From Manis javanica (Eukaryota; Chordata; Mammalia; Pholidota; Manidae): DNA of 64,000 nt. A program made the translations under genes and the position numbers. Each line of letters starts with the position of its first letter. Within the stretch, counting starts at the first letter, position 1. The stretch is taken from positions 28,787,343 through 28,851,342 of the forward strand of contig NC_133156.1 in the NCBI RefSeq assembly GCF_040802235.1, read 5' to 3'. Positions 10,701-20,775 of this stretch are shown in pieces. The notes under the pieces are model-generated. The model ran no database searches and had not been told where the DNA came from. It worked only from the letters and a program-made list of their open reading frames with translations.

Positions 10701-13700
10701 CCTCGTGCAGAAGGGCCTTTGGTTGACCACTCAGGGCTGGGTCACCGAACCTGGGGAGCCCAACAGGCACCCACCCCTCCTCTCCATGTAGGGGTGAGGG
10801 CAGAGGCTAACTATGTTTCCACTGCCTGTTTGCTGGTTGTGGTGGGCCTGTCCCACCTACGGGGACAGCACAGAGGGAAGGGCAAAGACCCTGGAAGCCC
10901 CTAACCCTGGCTTCACACGATGGCTCTGAATGATTTAGCACCTCTCTGTGCCACTCCCTGCCTTGGGGCACAGACGTCTCACTCAGCTGGGACAGGCCCA
11001 CCCTGCCGACATGCCCCTCTCCAGTGGCTTTAGGTCTGCACTGGCTTCAGGGACCACACTGGCCCCGACGGCGGCTGCCTCCCACTCATGCTGTCTGCTA
11101 GCCCAGGCCTGGCCTCCCCTCTGGCTCAGTCTGGAAGGGTTCCCACTTACTCTCTGAGCTCATGTCCTGTCCCTCCACAGTTCCCCAATCTCAGGGACTG
11201 GCATTTGCCTGGAACCATCTACTGACAGATTTCTGGGTGGGCTAGCCTTTGAAGTGTTGCCTCTGCCTGGGCTGCTTTGCAAACATGTTGAGTTTGGTTA
11301 TCAACACAACACCCAGATGGAAGTCATCTCTCACAAACGTGAGAATTCAGCATTGTAGGGTGGATAAAATTGACAAGGGAGAAAAATATAAGAAGAAAGA
11401 GGGGCAAGGACATAACCTTTGGGGGATCTGGAGAATATGAGGACGAAGAGCCATAAGAAGTGTAGTCATGGAGGCAGGAAGAGTGGAGAAATGCCAGGAA
11501 CCAGTAGGAGGCCTGGGGGCCACACCTGAGTGCCTGCATCTAGGCCAGGATCAGGGAGAGCCTTTGGTTGGGCCTCTGAGGGACAGCTGGAGTGCAAGCC
11601 TGGCAAGGAGTAGACTGAAGAGTGGACAAAGTGACAGCAGACCACCTTTCCTGGTTATCTGGGGGTGAAGGGGTTGGGCCAGGACCCAAGGAGGACAGAG
11701 TGGTCCAGAGAGGTGCAGATGGGAAAACTGGGGATAGCAGGGTTGTTAAGTGGAAGGCCCACAGGCTGCTTGTGGCCCATAGATATGTTTCATTCGGCTT
11801 AGAAAATGAACTGGTTGCACACACTGAAAAACTGAGAGATTTCACATGTGACTCTGGATTTCCAGCTTCTTTTGATGAACCAGATCTGGCCACAGGAGAC
11901 TGGCATTCCCACAGGGCCATGGTGGGCTCCAGTGGAGTGCGGGCTGCCCCTGCAGAGGCAGCCTTGCCCTCCAGGGCACTCCGCTCCCTGCGCTTCTTGT
12001 CCACCCAGCTGCTTCACTCACTCATACCCCAGGGTGGCCCTAGTAGGTGCCTGAGTTTCCAACCCATGCTTTTATTTATCAGTTTAGCCAAGGGAAAGAG
12101 AAATGCTAGAGTGACAAAACCAGAGAATACTCCTGCACCACGTGAGCACATTCCTTATGCCGGGACCCCCTTGGAACCTGGGCTGAGATGTGCTGAGTAC
12201 CCAGCAAGTACCTTCTCCTCTTGGAGGAGTCAGGCTGGTTCCTTCCCCCCTGTATCCCTCTTTGCCTCCCTCCTACAGCTTACCCAGTCCTACCTCATGA
12301 ACTTCTCCATGACCTCTTCTACCCACATCTGCAGCCTCAGGAAGCTGATGCCGTATTGCCACCAGAGGCGGAAGAGATTCAGCAGGTACCAGTCGGTCTC
12401 CTCCAGCACGAAATGCTCCCCGCTGAAGATGGCACTCCTGCCTGCCACCTCACGCCGGTGCCTCAGCCCTGAAGAGACAAGGAGGAGCCCCTCATGTCCC
12501 CCTTCAGAGGGCCCCCCAAGAGACCTAGTAGGGCCTGAAGTGAAAATTCAGAGTGGGACTGGCTCCATTAAGGGAATAGAAAAACTGTGGTTTGTTCATT
12601 TGGGCTGTTTCTTTAGAACAATGAACAAATGTACTGATAAATGTTTGGCTGGCTGGTCAAATGGAAGGGACAATTAAAATATGTACCATTTTACATTTTG
12701 TCAACAATGATCCACTCAGCCATGAGTGATGGAAATTTCGATGTCATCCTGGCATGTCCAGGGGCTGACAGCTGCCGGGCTTGCTCTGGGATGGCAGCCC
12801 TGGGCATCGAGATTACATGGAAACATTCATAGCACCTTGCAACCTTCCACACATAACATCTAACAGAGCACTGGGACTTAAGCATCTCACCTCGGCTTCT
12901 CACAGGCTAGGAAGAGGCAAACAGGTGTTGCACCCCCCACACTAAAGACATGGAAACAGATGCATAAGGGTTCCCAGACCTACCCCAAGTCATAGGCTTT
13001 TGTTTCTTTTCCTCCCATTCCTGTCCCTGAGCCAAAGTTCCCCTACTCAGAGGGTACAAATACACTTGTTCAGCATCCTTCTGATACTGTGTACACTCAT
13101 AAATGTGTATGCATCTATGAGTTATGCCTACCCAACCCCCCCATACTGTACACTGCTCTGCACCTTACTGACATAGTGTCTCAAAGACTGTTCTATACAC
13201 GGGCATGAAGGACTTCCTCATCCTGGCTGCTGAAACAGTCTGCTGTGTACTTAAACACTAATTCATTTACTCTCAGACCCCAGTGGGATCTGCCATTAAA
13301 AACAATGCTGTAATGAATACTCTTGTGTTTATGTCCCTTTGCACCTCTGCAAATCCACCTGTAGGATCACTTCTGAGAAGTGGAATTTCTGCATCAGTGT
13401 ATGCCCTGTGGTTCTGCTGCATGCTGCTGGGGTTGAACCCAGCTTTCTCACTTACTACCTCATGGCCTTAGCCAAGATATACACATTTTCTGAGCCTCAG
13501 TTTCCTCAGGAGTAGATAGATTGCCTACCTTGTAGGCTGGTAGTGAGGATTAAAGGTGATGCCTAGATACCAGGTTCCTGGCAAACACACAGCATATGGA
13601 AGCCAATATGATTGATTATTAAGAGGCAGCAAATTGACAGGGAAAGAAACTGGCCTAGGAGTCAAACCTGAGTTCTAATCCCAGCTCTGCAACTAATTCA

Positions 13701-16700
13701 CTGTGTAACCTCAGGCAAGTTCCTTCCCCTCTCTGGTCTCAGCTGCTCCATCTGTAAAATGAGGAGATTAGGCTACATTGACCTTCTGGCTTTGACCACC
13801 AAGGTAGTCTCAAAAGGGCCCAGGGGCTGTGGCCAGCCCCTGGGCTGGATGCTGGGACCCCAGGATGGCACACTCACCCAGCTGCTTGACGAAGCCCTGC
13901 ATATGCAGGCTCAGGGAGTGGAAGGAGGCGGCTCCGCTCTCATAGTGCTGCTTGTTGACTGAGATGGTGGCCAGGCGGCCACCTACAGTCCCCTTCTCAT
14001 ACACATCGATCTGCACCCGGGGGCCGAAGTGCTGCTGGAGGAAATGGGCCACTGCAGAGCCTCCGATTCCGGCCCCAACCACAGCTGTCAGCAGTCAAGG
14101 GGAAAAACAGAGCATGGACATGAGACTGCAGGCCACACCTTTGTGGCCTCCTGGGTCAGTGGCTTTCAGGTACTTCTATTTTACAGGTTTGTATCATCTC
14201 AAGAAGGAAATCTACAGACTAGGTCTCAGCAAAGCTATTAATAAAGAGCAAAGGACAAACCTGAAACCACTTACTGTCATCCTTATTTTATAAAGAAAAA
14301 GACTTTAGCAGCAAAAGAGCAGAAAAGAATCTCAAAATTCATGATGATCATTTGAAGAGAATACATTTAGTTTTATACAAACTCATTACATTGTCCCTAT
14401 TTTTATTGCACTTAATTAGTGAAAACTGGTTTACTGATGGGTACTGTTAGGTTGGATCACTGTTTGGAAACCATTTAATCCAGGGGTCGACAAAGTACAG
14501 CTTGTGCACCTATTTGAGGCAGATGCCCGTTTCTGCCCAGTCTTATTGAATGCAGCCACACCCTTAGCCTATTGTCCATGGCTTCTTTCAGGTAGGTAGA
14601 GTAGTTGCAATAGAGACTGTATGGCCTGTAAAACCTAAAGTATTTACCCTCTGGCCCTTTACTGAAGCAGTCAGCCAACCCATGGTCTAGTCCAATCTAC
14701 CACCTGGCACTTAAATCATTTTGACATCTGTGTTAACGGAGCCTGGAATGTACCCTCTGACAGGTCACGCGTTACCGTGTGAGGCACTCTCTTCCATTTG
14801 AGCTCTTGTCATGAAGTTTCTGCTCACTGAGGTCTTTTTGGGTCTTATCATCTACTGACTTTACTATTCCTCCTTCCTTCCTGTTATTTGCAAACTTAGT
14901 TCATATGCCATCAGTATTCATATACAAGTCACTGATAAAGACGTTTCACAGGAGAGGGTTCTGAGATGCTATTAGGAACCCTGTCCAGACAGATACTAAT
15001 CATGAAATAGCACTGAGAGGACAGCAAAGCGGCTATGAAACTGCTGAACTAGGCTGCCATGCTACCCACAATTTTCCCCAGCATCTATCTGAGACACAGT
15101 TTTCCTCTCATCTGACAGCACAGTAACTCTATCCAAAAAAAGGGGATAAATCTGGTGTAATTTGTCCTTACTGGACCCATGCTGGACCATTTTTTGCTCC
15201 TGTCAAGGAGGCAGAAAAAAGGTTCTTTTGATTTTGCTTCCACTTATTTACCTCACTCACCTTCTTGTCCACCTCCACTTCTCTTGCTCTGGAGCACACG
15301 ACTTGCTCCCTCATGCCTGTGCCTGTCTGCATCGTTGTCTTTGTCAGGAAGGCTCCATCACCCTTTACCTTGCTGACTTCTATGGCCCCATATGTCATTT
15401 TTTAGCTTGGCTTGTCTGACCCACCTAAGATGAGTCAGAACATACACTCCTGCATATTCCCACAGAATACTCTCCTTGCCCCTGGCTGAGTTATTGGCAC
15501 ACTGCACTCAAAATGGTCTGTTTAAGGGCTTATAGCAGGTCATTATGCCCCCAGATCCTAGTGGGTAGTAAAGTTCATTATTTGTTGCATCCTGAAAGAA
15601 CAAACCACTTCTTCCTACTCACTGTTGAAGAAGCCACTTCCAAAAAATCCCTTAACCTTTTTTTTTTCTTTTACTCTTTTTTTCTTCCTGTTCTTCTCCC
15701 TTGGCTCCAGGTGATCCCTTAACCTTAACATTGTGATCCCTTAACATTGTGTTTCCCTCCCCTCCATGTGCAACAGCATCCCAGATTACCCATTTTTCCA
15801 AAGAAACTGGTATCACAAGGTCTATAAGCTGCCTGAGGGCTATAGGGAGGCAGAAGACCCCACCTCACTGAGAACCAGCTCACTGAACACCCACTCTCTA
15901 TTATGTGAAGCTCTGGGCACAGGATGTACCAAACAGGGCTTCTGTCCTCTAGTACACGCAGGAAGTGGACAGATAGACTCACGCACAATTAGCTATGATG
16001 AAACATGACTAAATGCAGCAGCAGGTTCCAGGGAATTCTGAGGAAGCAGTGAACTCTGCCAAGGGTGTGGAAACTGGAGACATAGGTTTTACAGGGGAAG
16101 TAATGTTTGATCAGGACCATGGATAATAATCAGCATTGCTAGTATGTGGAAACACATTCTCTGCAAAGGTAACTGCTGGAGCGGGCAGTGTGTGGAACTT
16201 TGGGAGACTTTAAAGTGTTCAGTGCCACACTGAGGTGTTCAGATTTGATCTGCAGCAGGCTGAGGGTTATGCAATCATAATAGGAAGCTCCTCGTTCCTA
16301 TTGTGGGTAAAGTCTAAAACATCAAGGGTGGACAGAGGCTCCTGTCAGAAGGCTGAGGACAATCAGGAAAGCTACAGGGCAGCTTTGGCATTGCTAAGTG
16401 CCCTGCCCTGGATGATCCCTGGGGCAAAGTGGGCAGGGCCAGCTGTAATGAGGGAAGCACCAAGTTCTGCATTGCCAGAAACAGTAGGGCTGGTAGCAGG
16501 CCTTCCCATTCCCCAGTGATCAATGTGGAGTGTCTTGCTCTACTGCCCATTCCCAAGAGATGGGGGTGTGTGCTGTACCTCTAGACACTGCCTTCCTCTT
16601 TCCCATCCTTCAGAGCCTGGCTCAATAGCTACCTTCTCCACAAGATCTTCTCTGACCTCTCTAGCTCTTAGGATTCACTCTCCTCTGAGAACCCTGAACT

Positions 16701-19044
16701 CTCAGTCTCAAGCTGATTTCTGGCATTCTTTAGTCTGTCTTAACCATTTATGGACTGAGCTGTGATTCTGTAATCTAAAAAGCCTTAGCACTGCATTGAT
16801 CCCAGTAAGTCTGTGGTGCCCTCATGGGACATCCCTGCCTACTGGGATACACAAAGGGTAGCCTAGTGGAGTAGGGACTCTGTTCCTCTACAACAGAAAC
16901 CGAGGATCTATGCCTATGGGAATTTTTTATGAGGGACTTGAAAATGTTTAGGAGTCATGTACAGTTAAAATTACAATTGTTAATAGCCAGAGACGGGTAA
17001 GATTCTTCAAGGGAGGAACAACCTAAGACAGGCACAGTCGCAGGGGGGCCATCAGGTGAGAAATTGGGGATCAACAGAGGTGAGGCTCAGAACCTCATCC
17101 CCCCTGCTTTGAGAGAAATCTTCCGCATCCGTGGATGGTTTATTGCCCTTGTCTAGCTTGGATTAACACATAGTCTACAGGCACACACCTGATCATCTAC
17201 AATTGCTCTCCTACAACACTAAACTATGTTTTCTACCTTTATCTTGCATCTACCTACCACTTCAGCATTTTATTAAAAATAAAAATAATAATAATATTAA
17301 AGGGAGAAATGTGGAATCAACATATAAATCAAGTATAAAAATCAAATGAATATTCATATTTGACCTGATTGTTTATAGTTCATAATGCGTGATCAAAGCC
17401 GAAAGTTTCTGTGATGAAATGCCCTTGTACTGTTCACCATGTAAGAATTTATTCACTATGTAAGAATTCGTTCACCATGTAAGAACTTGTTCGTTATGCT
17501 TCAGAAGATTGGAGACTGACGAGAGTTAGGCTTGAGATGGATTAATGATTGTACATTGAGCATTGACCCCCCTATACTGAATTTTATTGTTGTTAACAAC
17601 CATTTGATCAATAAATATGAGAGATGCCCTCTCAAAAAAAAAAAAAAAAGTGGGAATGATCTAACTGCCCATCAGCAGGAAAAGAGCTCAATAGATGGCT
17701 GATTATTTATGCTATGGTTGATTATTTACACTACTCAGCAATTTAAAAGAATTGTTAGCATGGGTATATATCCAAAAAAATACAGTGAAGTGATAAAAGT
17801 ATCTCATAGCAAGAGCCACACAGCATGGTATCACATATTTTTTTAAATACTATGTATTGTCTCCATATACATATATAACCATGTAAATACACAGAATGTA
17901 TCAGGAAGGCCACATACTAAGCAGATAACAAGGGAAGGGAAGGGGGCCAAGTTACAAACCTAGGGGTCATTACTTTCTTGAGCAATTAAAAATTAATGTA
18001 AAGGTAAAAAAAAAAAATTACAATTGTTAAGAGAAAAAAAAAACTAAGTACATATGGAACTCTAATCAATGAATTGTATGATGAAGCACTTAGCAAAGTG
18101 TCCTGATGTCTGCAATTTATTTTGAAAAGCATTAAACTGTAAGCTGGATTAATGGATGTGTGATATGTATGTGATAAAGGAAGTATAGTAGCAATTTGTT
18201 AATGGCAGAATCTAGGTGGTGGGTATACAGATGATCATTGCATTTCTAGTTATTTCAACTTTGCTGTATATCTGAACATTTTCAAAATAAAATACTGTGA
18301 TAAAAACCAAATAAATGACTGCTGTTAAAAGTTTCCCAGTTATCAAGCAAAACTATCTCAAGCAGACCTATCATGAGTTCTATCTCCTCCCCCAGAGATT
18401 TTGGCACAGATGTTACTTCTAGTAAGCCCTCTAGAGCCCTCCCATAAGCTGTCGAAGACCGATGAAAGGCTCTTCCTCCACATTACCGTCTTTTCTCAGC
18501 CTTAGCACTAACTTCCCTGTATTGTGCAGTCTCTTCTCCAGACAGGAACTAGGGTGCACTGTGCCTGCTACAAAGAAGGCCCTCAATAAGTCTTTGTGAA
18601 TGACGTCGCCCAGACCTTGTCCTCTCTGTCATCCGGGCATCCGGCAAAAGGCCAGGTCCACAGTAGATACGCAATGCTTCTGGTGAGATCAACGGCCAGC
18701 CCACCCTTAAGCCTCTTTCTCGCCCCAGCGATCCCTGGACACATGCCCACGCCACCCTCCCCATCAGGACCTTGCCTACTACGGTCCCCTTCCTCGGCCA
18801 GTCGCAGCTTTCGCCTCCTCCTTACCCAGCTTGTCTCCCAAGGACCCCTCCCTCGCCCAGCTTCCATCCCCTTCCCCCACCCTGCCGCTCCTGGTTGAGA
18901 ACACTTTTCCCTCGCAACCCGCCCCAGCTCAGCACCCCACCCCGTTCTTCCCGCACCGATTTTGCTGGGCCGGGCATCTCCGCCTGTAGCGGCGGCGGCG
19001 AGGAGAGCGGCCAGCGCGGCGACGATGCGTGCACCGGGGGCCAT
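7062..19044 (-). CDS. PCYOX1L: Prenylcysteine oxidase 1-like, whole gene (6 coding exons)
   Basis: Coding segments on the minus strand are 19044-18957, 14084-13878, 12468-12294, 10676-10465, 8296-8156 and 7720-7062. They sum to 1482 nt, or 493 codons plus TGA, close to the 494 residues I recall for human. All introns are GT-AG and phases join without a frameshift. The protein begins with a hydrophobic signal peptide (residues about 7-22). An FAD-binding Rossmann motif GAGIGG follows at residues 33-38, with the acidic Glu59 that normally contacts the FAD ribose in VYEKGTVGG. The rest is the prenylcysteine lyase domain. The paralogue PCYOX1 is a lysosomal/secreted flavin thioether oxidase that degrades prenylcysteines. 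The activity of the L form is less well defined, so the function is inferred from the family. Confidence 0.95.
7721..8155 (-). other. PCYOX1L: PCYOX1L intron 5
   Basis: GT-AG intron of 435 bp. No gene or repeat recognised inside. Confidence 0.85.
8156..8296 (-). CDS. PCYOX1L: PCYOX1L exon 5
   Basis: 141 nt, residues about 228-274, beginning AMSLAGAQGSLWSVEGGN and continuing KLVCSGLLKLTKANVIHA. Its acceptor is TTGCCCAG and its donor is ACAG|GTGAG. Phase 1 on both sides, so the exon length is a multiple of three. Confidence 0.93.
8297..10464 (-). other. PCYOX1L: PCYOX1L intron 4
   Basis: 2168-bp GT-AG intron. A stretch at about 8900-9080 ('gattatt'-like words, 'gtttgggatgtatcagtaaa', 'agacacagctgcccttggga') and its continuation to about 9800 look like an L2/L3-type LINE remnant. 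The boundaries are not clear. No gene seen. Confidence 0.65.
10465..10676 (-). CDS. PCYOX1L: PCYOX1L exon 4
   Basis: 212 nt, residues about 157-227: IYKYQAHGYAFSGVEELLYS followed by LGESTFINMTQRSVAESLLQ and FIDDVVSAVLRASYGQSAAM. Acceptor CTCCCAG, donor GCTG|GTGAG. It encodes the helical part of the prenylcysteine lyase domain and joins the flanking exons in frame. Confidence 0.95.
10677..12293 (-). other. PCYOX1L: PCYOX1L intron 3
   Basis: 1617-bp GT-AG intron. The opposite strand has a long chance open frame across 11622-12677, but it runs antisense over exon 3 and has no protein-like features. Nothing else identified. Confidence 0.8.
12294..12468 (-). CDS. PCYOX1L: PCYOX1L exon 3
   Basis: 175 nt, residues about 99-156. 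On the minus strand it reads LRHRREVAGRSAIFSGEHF, then EETDWYLLNLFRLWWQYGI and RLQMWVEEVMEKFMR. Acceptor TCTTCAG at 12469-12475 and donor ATGAG|GTAGG at 12294/12293. No comparably long open frame marks this exon because it is short. It was found from the conserved peptide and the required phases on both sides. Confidence 0.95.
13425..13615 (+). repeat. MIR SINE
   Basis: Reads 'ggggttgaacccagctttct', 'tgagcctcagtttcctcagg', 'gtgaggattaaaggtgatgc' in MIR order. Ancient copy, sense relative to the window. Confidence 0.75.
13640..13790 (+). repeat. MIR SINE
   Basis: Contains 'ggagtcaaacctgagttcta', 'cagctctgcaactaattcac', 'cctcaggcaagttccttccc' and 'tctgtaaaatgaggagatta', a clear MIR core. Confidence 0.85.
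13878..14084 (-). CDS. PCYOX1L: PCYOX1L exon 2 (FAD-binding Rossmann motif)
   Basis: 207 nt, residues 30-98. Begins AVVGAGIGGSAVAHFLQQHF. The GxGxxG dinucleotide-binding loop is residues 33-38 and is followed by VQIDVYEKGTVGGRLATI and KQHYESGAASFHSLSLHMQ. Acceptor TGACAG (14085-14086 is AG), donor CTGG|GTGAG at 13878/13877. The split glycine codon joins exon 3 in phase. Confidence 0.96.
14481..14690 (+). repeat. hAT-type MITE remnant (MER1-group, 'ggtc-gacaaa' family)
   Basis: Starts 'caggggtcgacaaagtacag' and ends 'cagccaacccatggtct'. The inside 'agatgcccgtttctgcccag' is typical of the non-autonomous hAT family whose intact ends read 'caggggtc(a/g)gcaaac'. The same family occurs at 26650-26845 and, in reverse, at about 42870-43170. 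Confidence 0.6.
16967..16983. repeat. Left target-site duplication of the intron-1 retroposon
   Basis: aaaattacaattgttaa, identical to 18014-18030. A 17-bp perfect duplication with an A-rich side is the mark of L1-machinery (target-primed) insertion. Confidence 0.85.
16984..18013 (+). mobile_element. Non-LTR-type retroposon with 3' transduced tail
   Basis: The unit starts 'tagccagagacgggtaagat' and runs to AATAAA at 17610-17615 followed by 16 A's (17634-17649). It then continues through about 355 bp of further sequence ('gtgggaatgatctaactgcc'...) that ends with ATTAAA at 17985-17990 and a second A-run at 18006-18017. The whole 1-kb block sits between perfect 17-bp target duplications. The simplest reading is one retrotransposed transcript that ran past the element's own poly(A) site. 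No long open frame is present, so it was mobilised in trans. A second, truncated copy of the first part is at 52147-52578. I do not know the family name. Confidence 0.7.
18014..18030. repeat. Right target-site duplication of the intron-1 retroposon
   Basis: aaaattacaattgttaa, matching 16967-16983 exactly. The leading A's merge with the preceding poly(A). Confidence 0.85.
18031..18310 (+). repeat. Old L1 3' end
   Basis: Contains 'gaatctaggtggtgggtata', 'tatttcaactttgctgtata' and 'ttttcaaaataaaatactgt', characteristic of ancient L1M 3' UTR sequence. The retroposon at 16984-18013 inserted into or beside this older element. Confidence 0.65.
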
Positions 19045-19340
19045 GGCGGGCGGCAATTCCGACTGCACGCCGGAGACCTGGCGAGCAGGCTGGCGCTGGG
19101 CTCACAGCCCCGCCCCGCGCCCCACCGGCCGTTCCGCCCTGCAGACTCGCTGGTTACAGCCTCTCATTGGACGAGCATCTGTCCATCTCCAGCAAGAGGC
19201 CCTCATTAGCGGCCTCGCTCTCGGGGCTGGCTCTGTCACTAGCAGCTTCCGCATCCCGCCTCCTGGGTGCTAGCTCTTCATTGGCTGGCTCATCCTGTTC
19301 CGGCGCAGGTGCGCGTGCTTCTGGTGCTCAGCATCAGGAC
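18930..19340 (-). promoter_or_regulatory. PCYOX1L: PCYOX1L CpG-rich promoter and first exon
   Basis: GC- and CpG-rich block around the ATG (19044) with no TATA box. On the minus strand two CCAAT boxes lie upstream of the ATG, at 19170-19166 and 19284-19280 (attgg on plus). This is the usual architecture of a broadly expressed mammalian gene. The transcription start cannot be fixed from sequence alone, but should lie between the ATG and the first CCAAT box. Confidence 0.65.
18957..19044 (-). CDS. PCYOX1L: PCYOX1L exon 1 (signal peptide)
   Basis: 88 nt from ATG (19044-19042) to donor ATCG|GTGCGG. Encodes MAPGARIVAALAALLAAAAT and GGDARPSKI, a short signal peptide with an Ala/Leu core. An in-frame upstream ATG at 19068-19066 would add 8 residues. 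I chose the inner ATG because it gives the length expected from orthologues and the hydrophobic core then starts close to the N-terminus. Confidence 0.9.
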
Positions 19341-19977
19341 CAGGGTCCAGCTACGGGAAGATTTGTCGAAGAGAAAAAACTCAAGTTTTTGACGACCTCG
19401 GTCAAGGCCAACTCTGAGAGTTTGTTTCCATACTCTACCTTTTTAGGTGGTTGTGAGTCACGTGAGAAAAGGAACGTGAAACGGCTGGGCAGTGTCTACA
19501 AGTGCTGTAAATTGCTTACACAGCACGCAGGCAGGGTGGCTAACTACCCTGTGCATTTGCTGGAACAAGGCCAGATGCTTTCGAGACTGCTGTTACGTGT
19601 ATTTGCAGTTTCTAGTTTAGATTCCTTGCCTCTACTTAAAAAAATAAAAGAGAAGGGTTTTATCCACTTCCTTCTCAGAGTAAGGAAAGGTAGGAGGGAT
19701 AAGCTTCCATTTTCACTAAGAAAAGAGCAGCTCAGTGTGGCTAATTTATCACACTGTGAAGGCCAGATTCTCACAGAAAATAAAGTAGGGGACGAGCTTC
19801 AGAATAAATAAGGAAAATCCATATTTATTTAGTCAGACTATGGCTAAGAGACAAAAACAAGGTCTTCAGAGAATAGCAAGAGAGTTGAGAGCTGGGATTC
19901 TAAATCAGCTTTTTTAACAGGACCAAACCGGATTACAGTAAAGTTGTAGATGAATAAATGTTTCCCATAGTCTTTTT

Positions 19978-20118
19978 ATTTTGGTATCATTAATTAATAT
20001 ACAATCACAGCAACATTGTGGTTACTAGACTCCTCCTATTATCAAGTCCCCACCACATACCCCATTCCAGTCACTGTCCATCAGCATAGTAAGATGCTAT
20101 AGAGTCACTACTTGTTGT
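19978..20118 (-). mobile_element. Very short 5'-truncated L1 insertion
   Basis: About 140 bp of L1 3' end on the minus strand ('accacataccccattccagt', 'gatgctatagagtcactact'). The duplicated target is 'tcccatagtcttttt' at 19963-19977 and 'tcccataatcttttt' at 20119-20133 (one mismatch in 15). The same L1 3' sequence recurs at 25143, 43190 and 62080. Confidence 0.75.
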
Positions 20119-20426
20119 GTCCCATAATCTTTTTTTAGAAATCTTTATGGCAATATTTCCATTTCTAAAGACTCAAAATATCCCTTTATATTTTTTTGTT
20201 AAACAACATTCATTGATGACTTTGTACCGAGTTCTCTTATGTGCTGACTTAATCTGATTCTTGTAGTTTTAGTAGGGTAAATCATATGAACTTCAATCCT
20301 TCACACTGATAGTGTGTAAGCGTATCAAAGTAGTAGGACAAGTTCAAAAGAGCTGTAAGAGGAAGAGCAAGAAGTGTAATTGTGGCCAAGGTGCAAAACA
20401 ACTATGAGGCTGGGTGACTTTATCAG

Positions 20427-20775
20427 TTTTCTATTGTTAACAACCCATCCCAAAATTTAGTGGCCAAAAGTAACAATCATTTATTTTGTCCGTAAATCTG
20501 TACTCTGGGCAGGGCTCATTGAGATAAGCTCATCTTTGTTCCATGTGGTGTGAGACGGGGCTGTTCCAGTCAGGGCTGCAGGATTTACTTCAAGATGGCT
20601 GCTTGTCAGCTGAAAACTCAGCCATGGTCCTCAGCTCCACTCCACAAGCTGCTTCAGCTTGCTCTCTTGGTTTAATGGTGAGTGGGCATCCAGAAATCAG
20701 CATAGTGACACTTCTACTGTATTCCATTGGACCATCACAAAGTCCAGATTCAAAGAGATTTGTAGTCATGTTTTA
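20427..20775 (+). repeat. Ancient interspersed repeat (unassigned)
   Basis: Starts 'tatcagttttctattgttaa', continues 'caaaatttagtggccaaaag' and 'gcaggatttacttcaagatg'. It belongs to the same ancient group as 59683-60115 ('ctgctacataacaaattaca'...'gtccaagatggctcactcac'). It is mammal-wide in style. I cannot name the family with certainty. Confidence 0.5.

Larger units (their letters stand above)
12469..13877 (-). other. PCYOX1L: PCYOX1L intron 2
   Basis: 1409-bp GT-AG intron with two neighbouring MIR copies at 13425-13615 and 13640-13790. The rest is unassigned. Confidence 0.8.
14085..18956 (-). other. PCYOX1L: PCYOX1L intron 1
   Basis: 4872-bp GT-AG intron, the main repeat reservoir of the gene. 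It contains a hAT-type MITE (14481-14690), a retroposon with target duplications (16984-18013) and an old L1 tail (18031-18310). The stretch 14700-16960 has 'gggcacaggatgtaccaaac' and 'cgcaattagc'-like words suggesting a decayed LINE near 15890-16210, with no gene. Confidence 0.75.

Noticed and set aside
11622-12677. 351-codon open frame on the plus strand
   Set aside because: It runs antisense across PCYOX1L exon 3 and intron sequence, has no domain or codon pattern of a gene, and the opposite strand carries the conserved, correctly spliced exon.
18583-18956. Extension of PCYOX1L exon 1 frame into intron 1
   Set aside because: Similarity to the family stops exactly at the donor ATCG|GTGCGG. 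The following residues are GC-rich readthrough.
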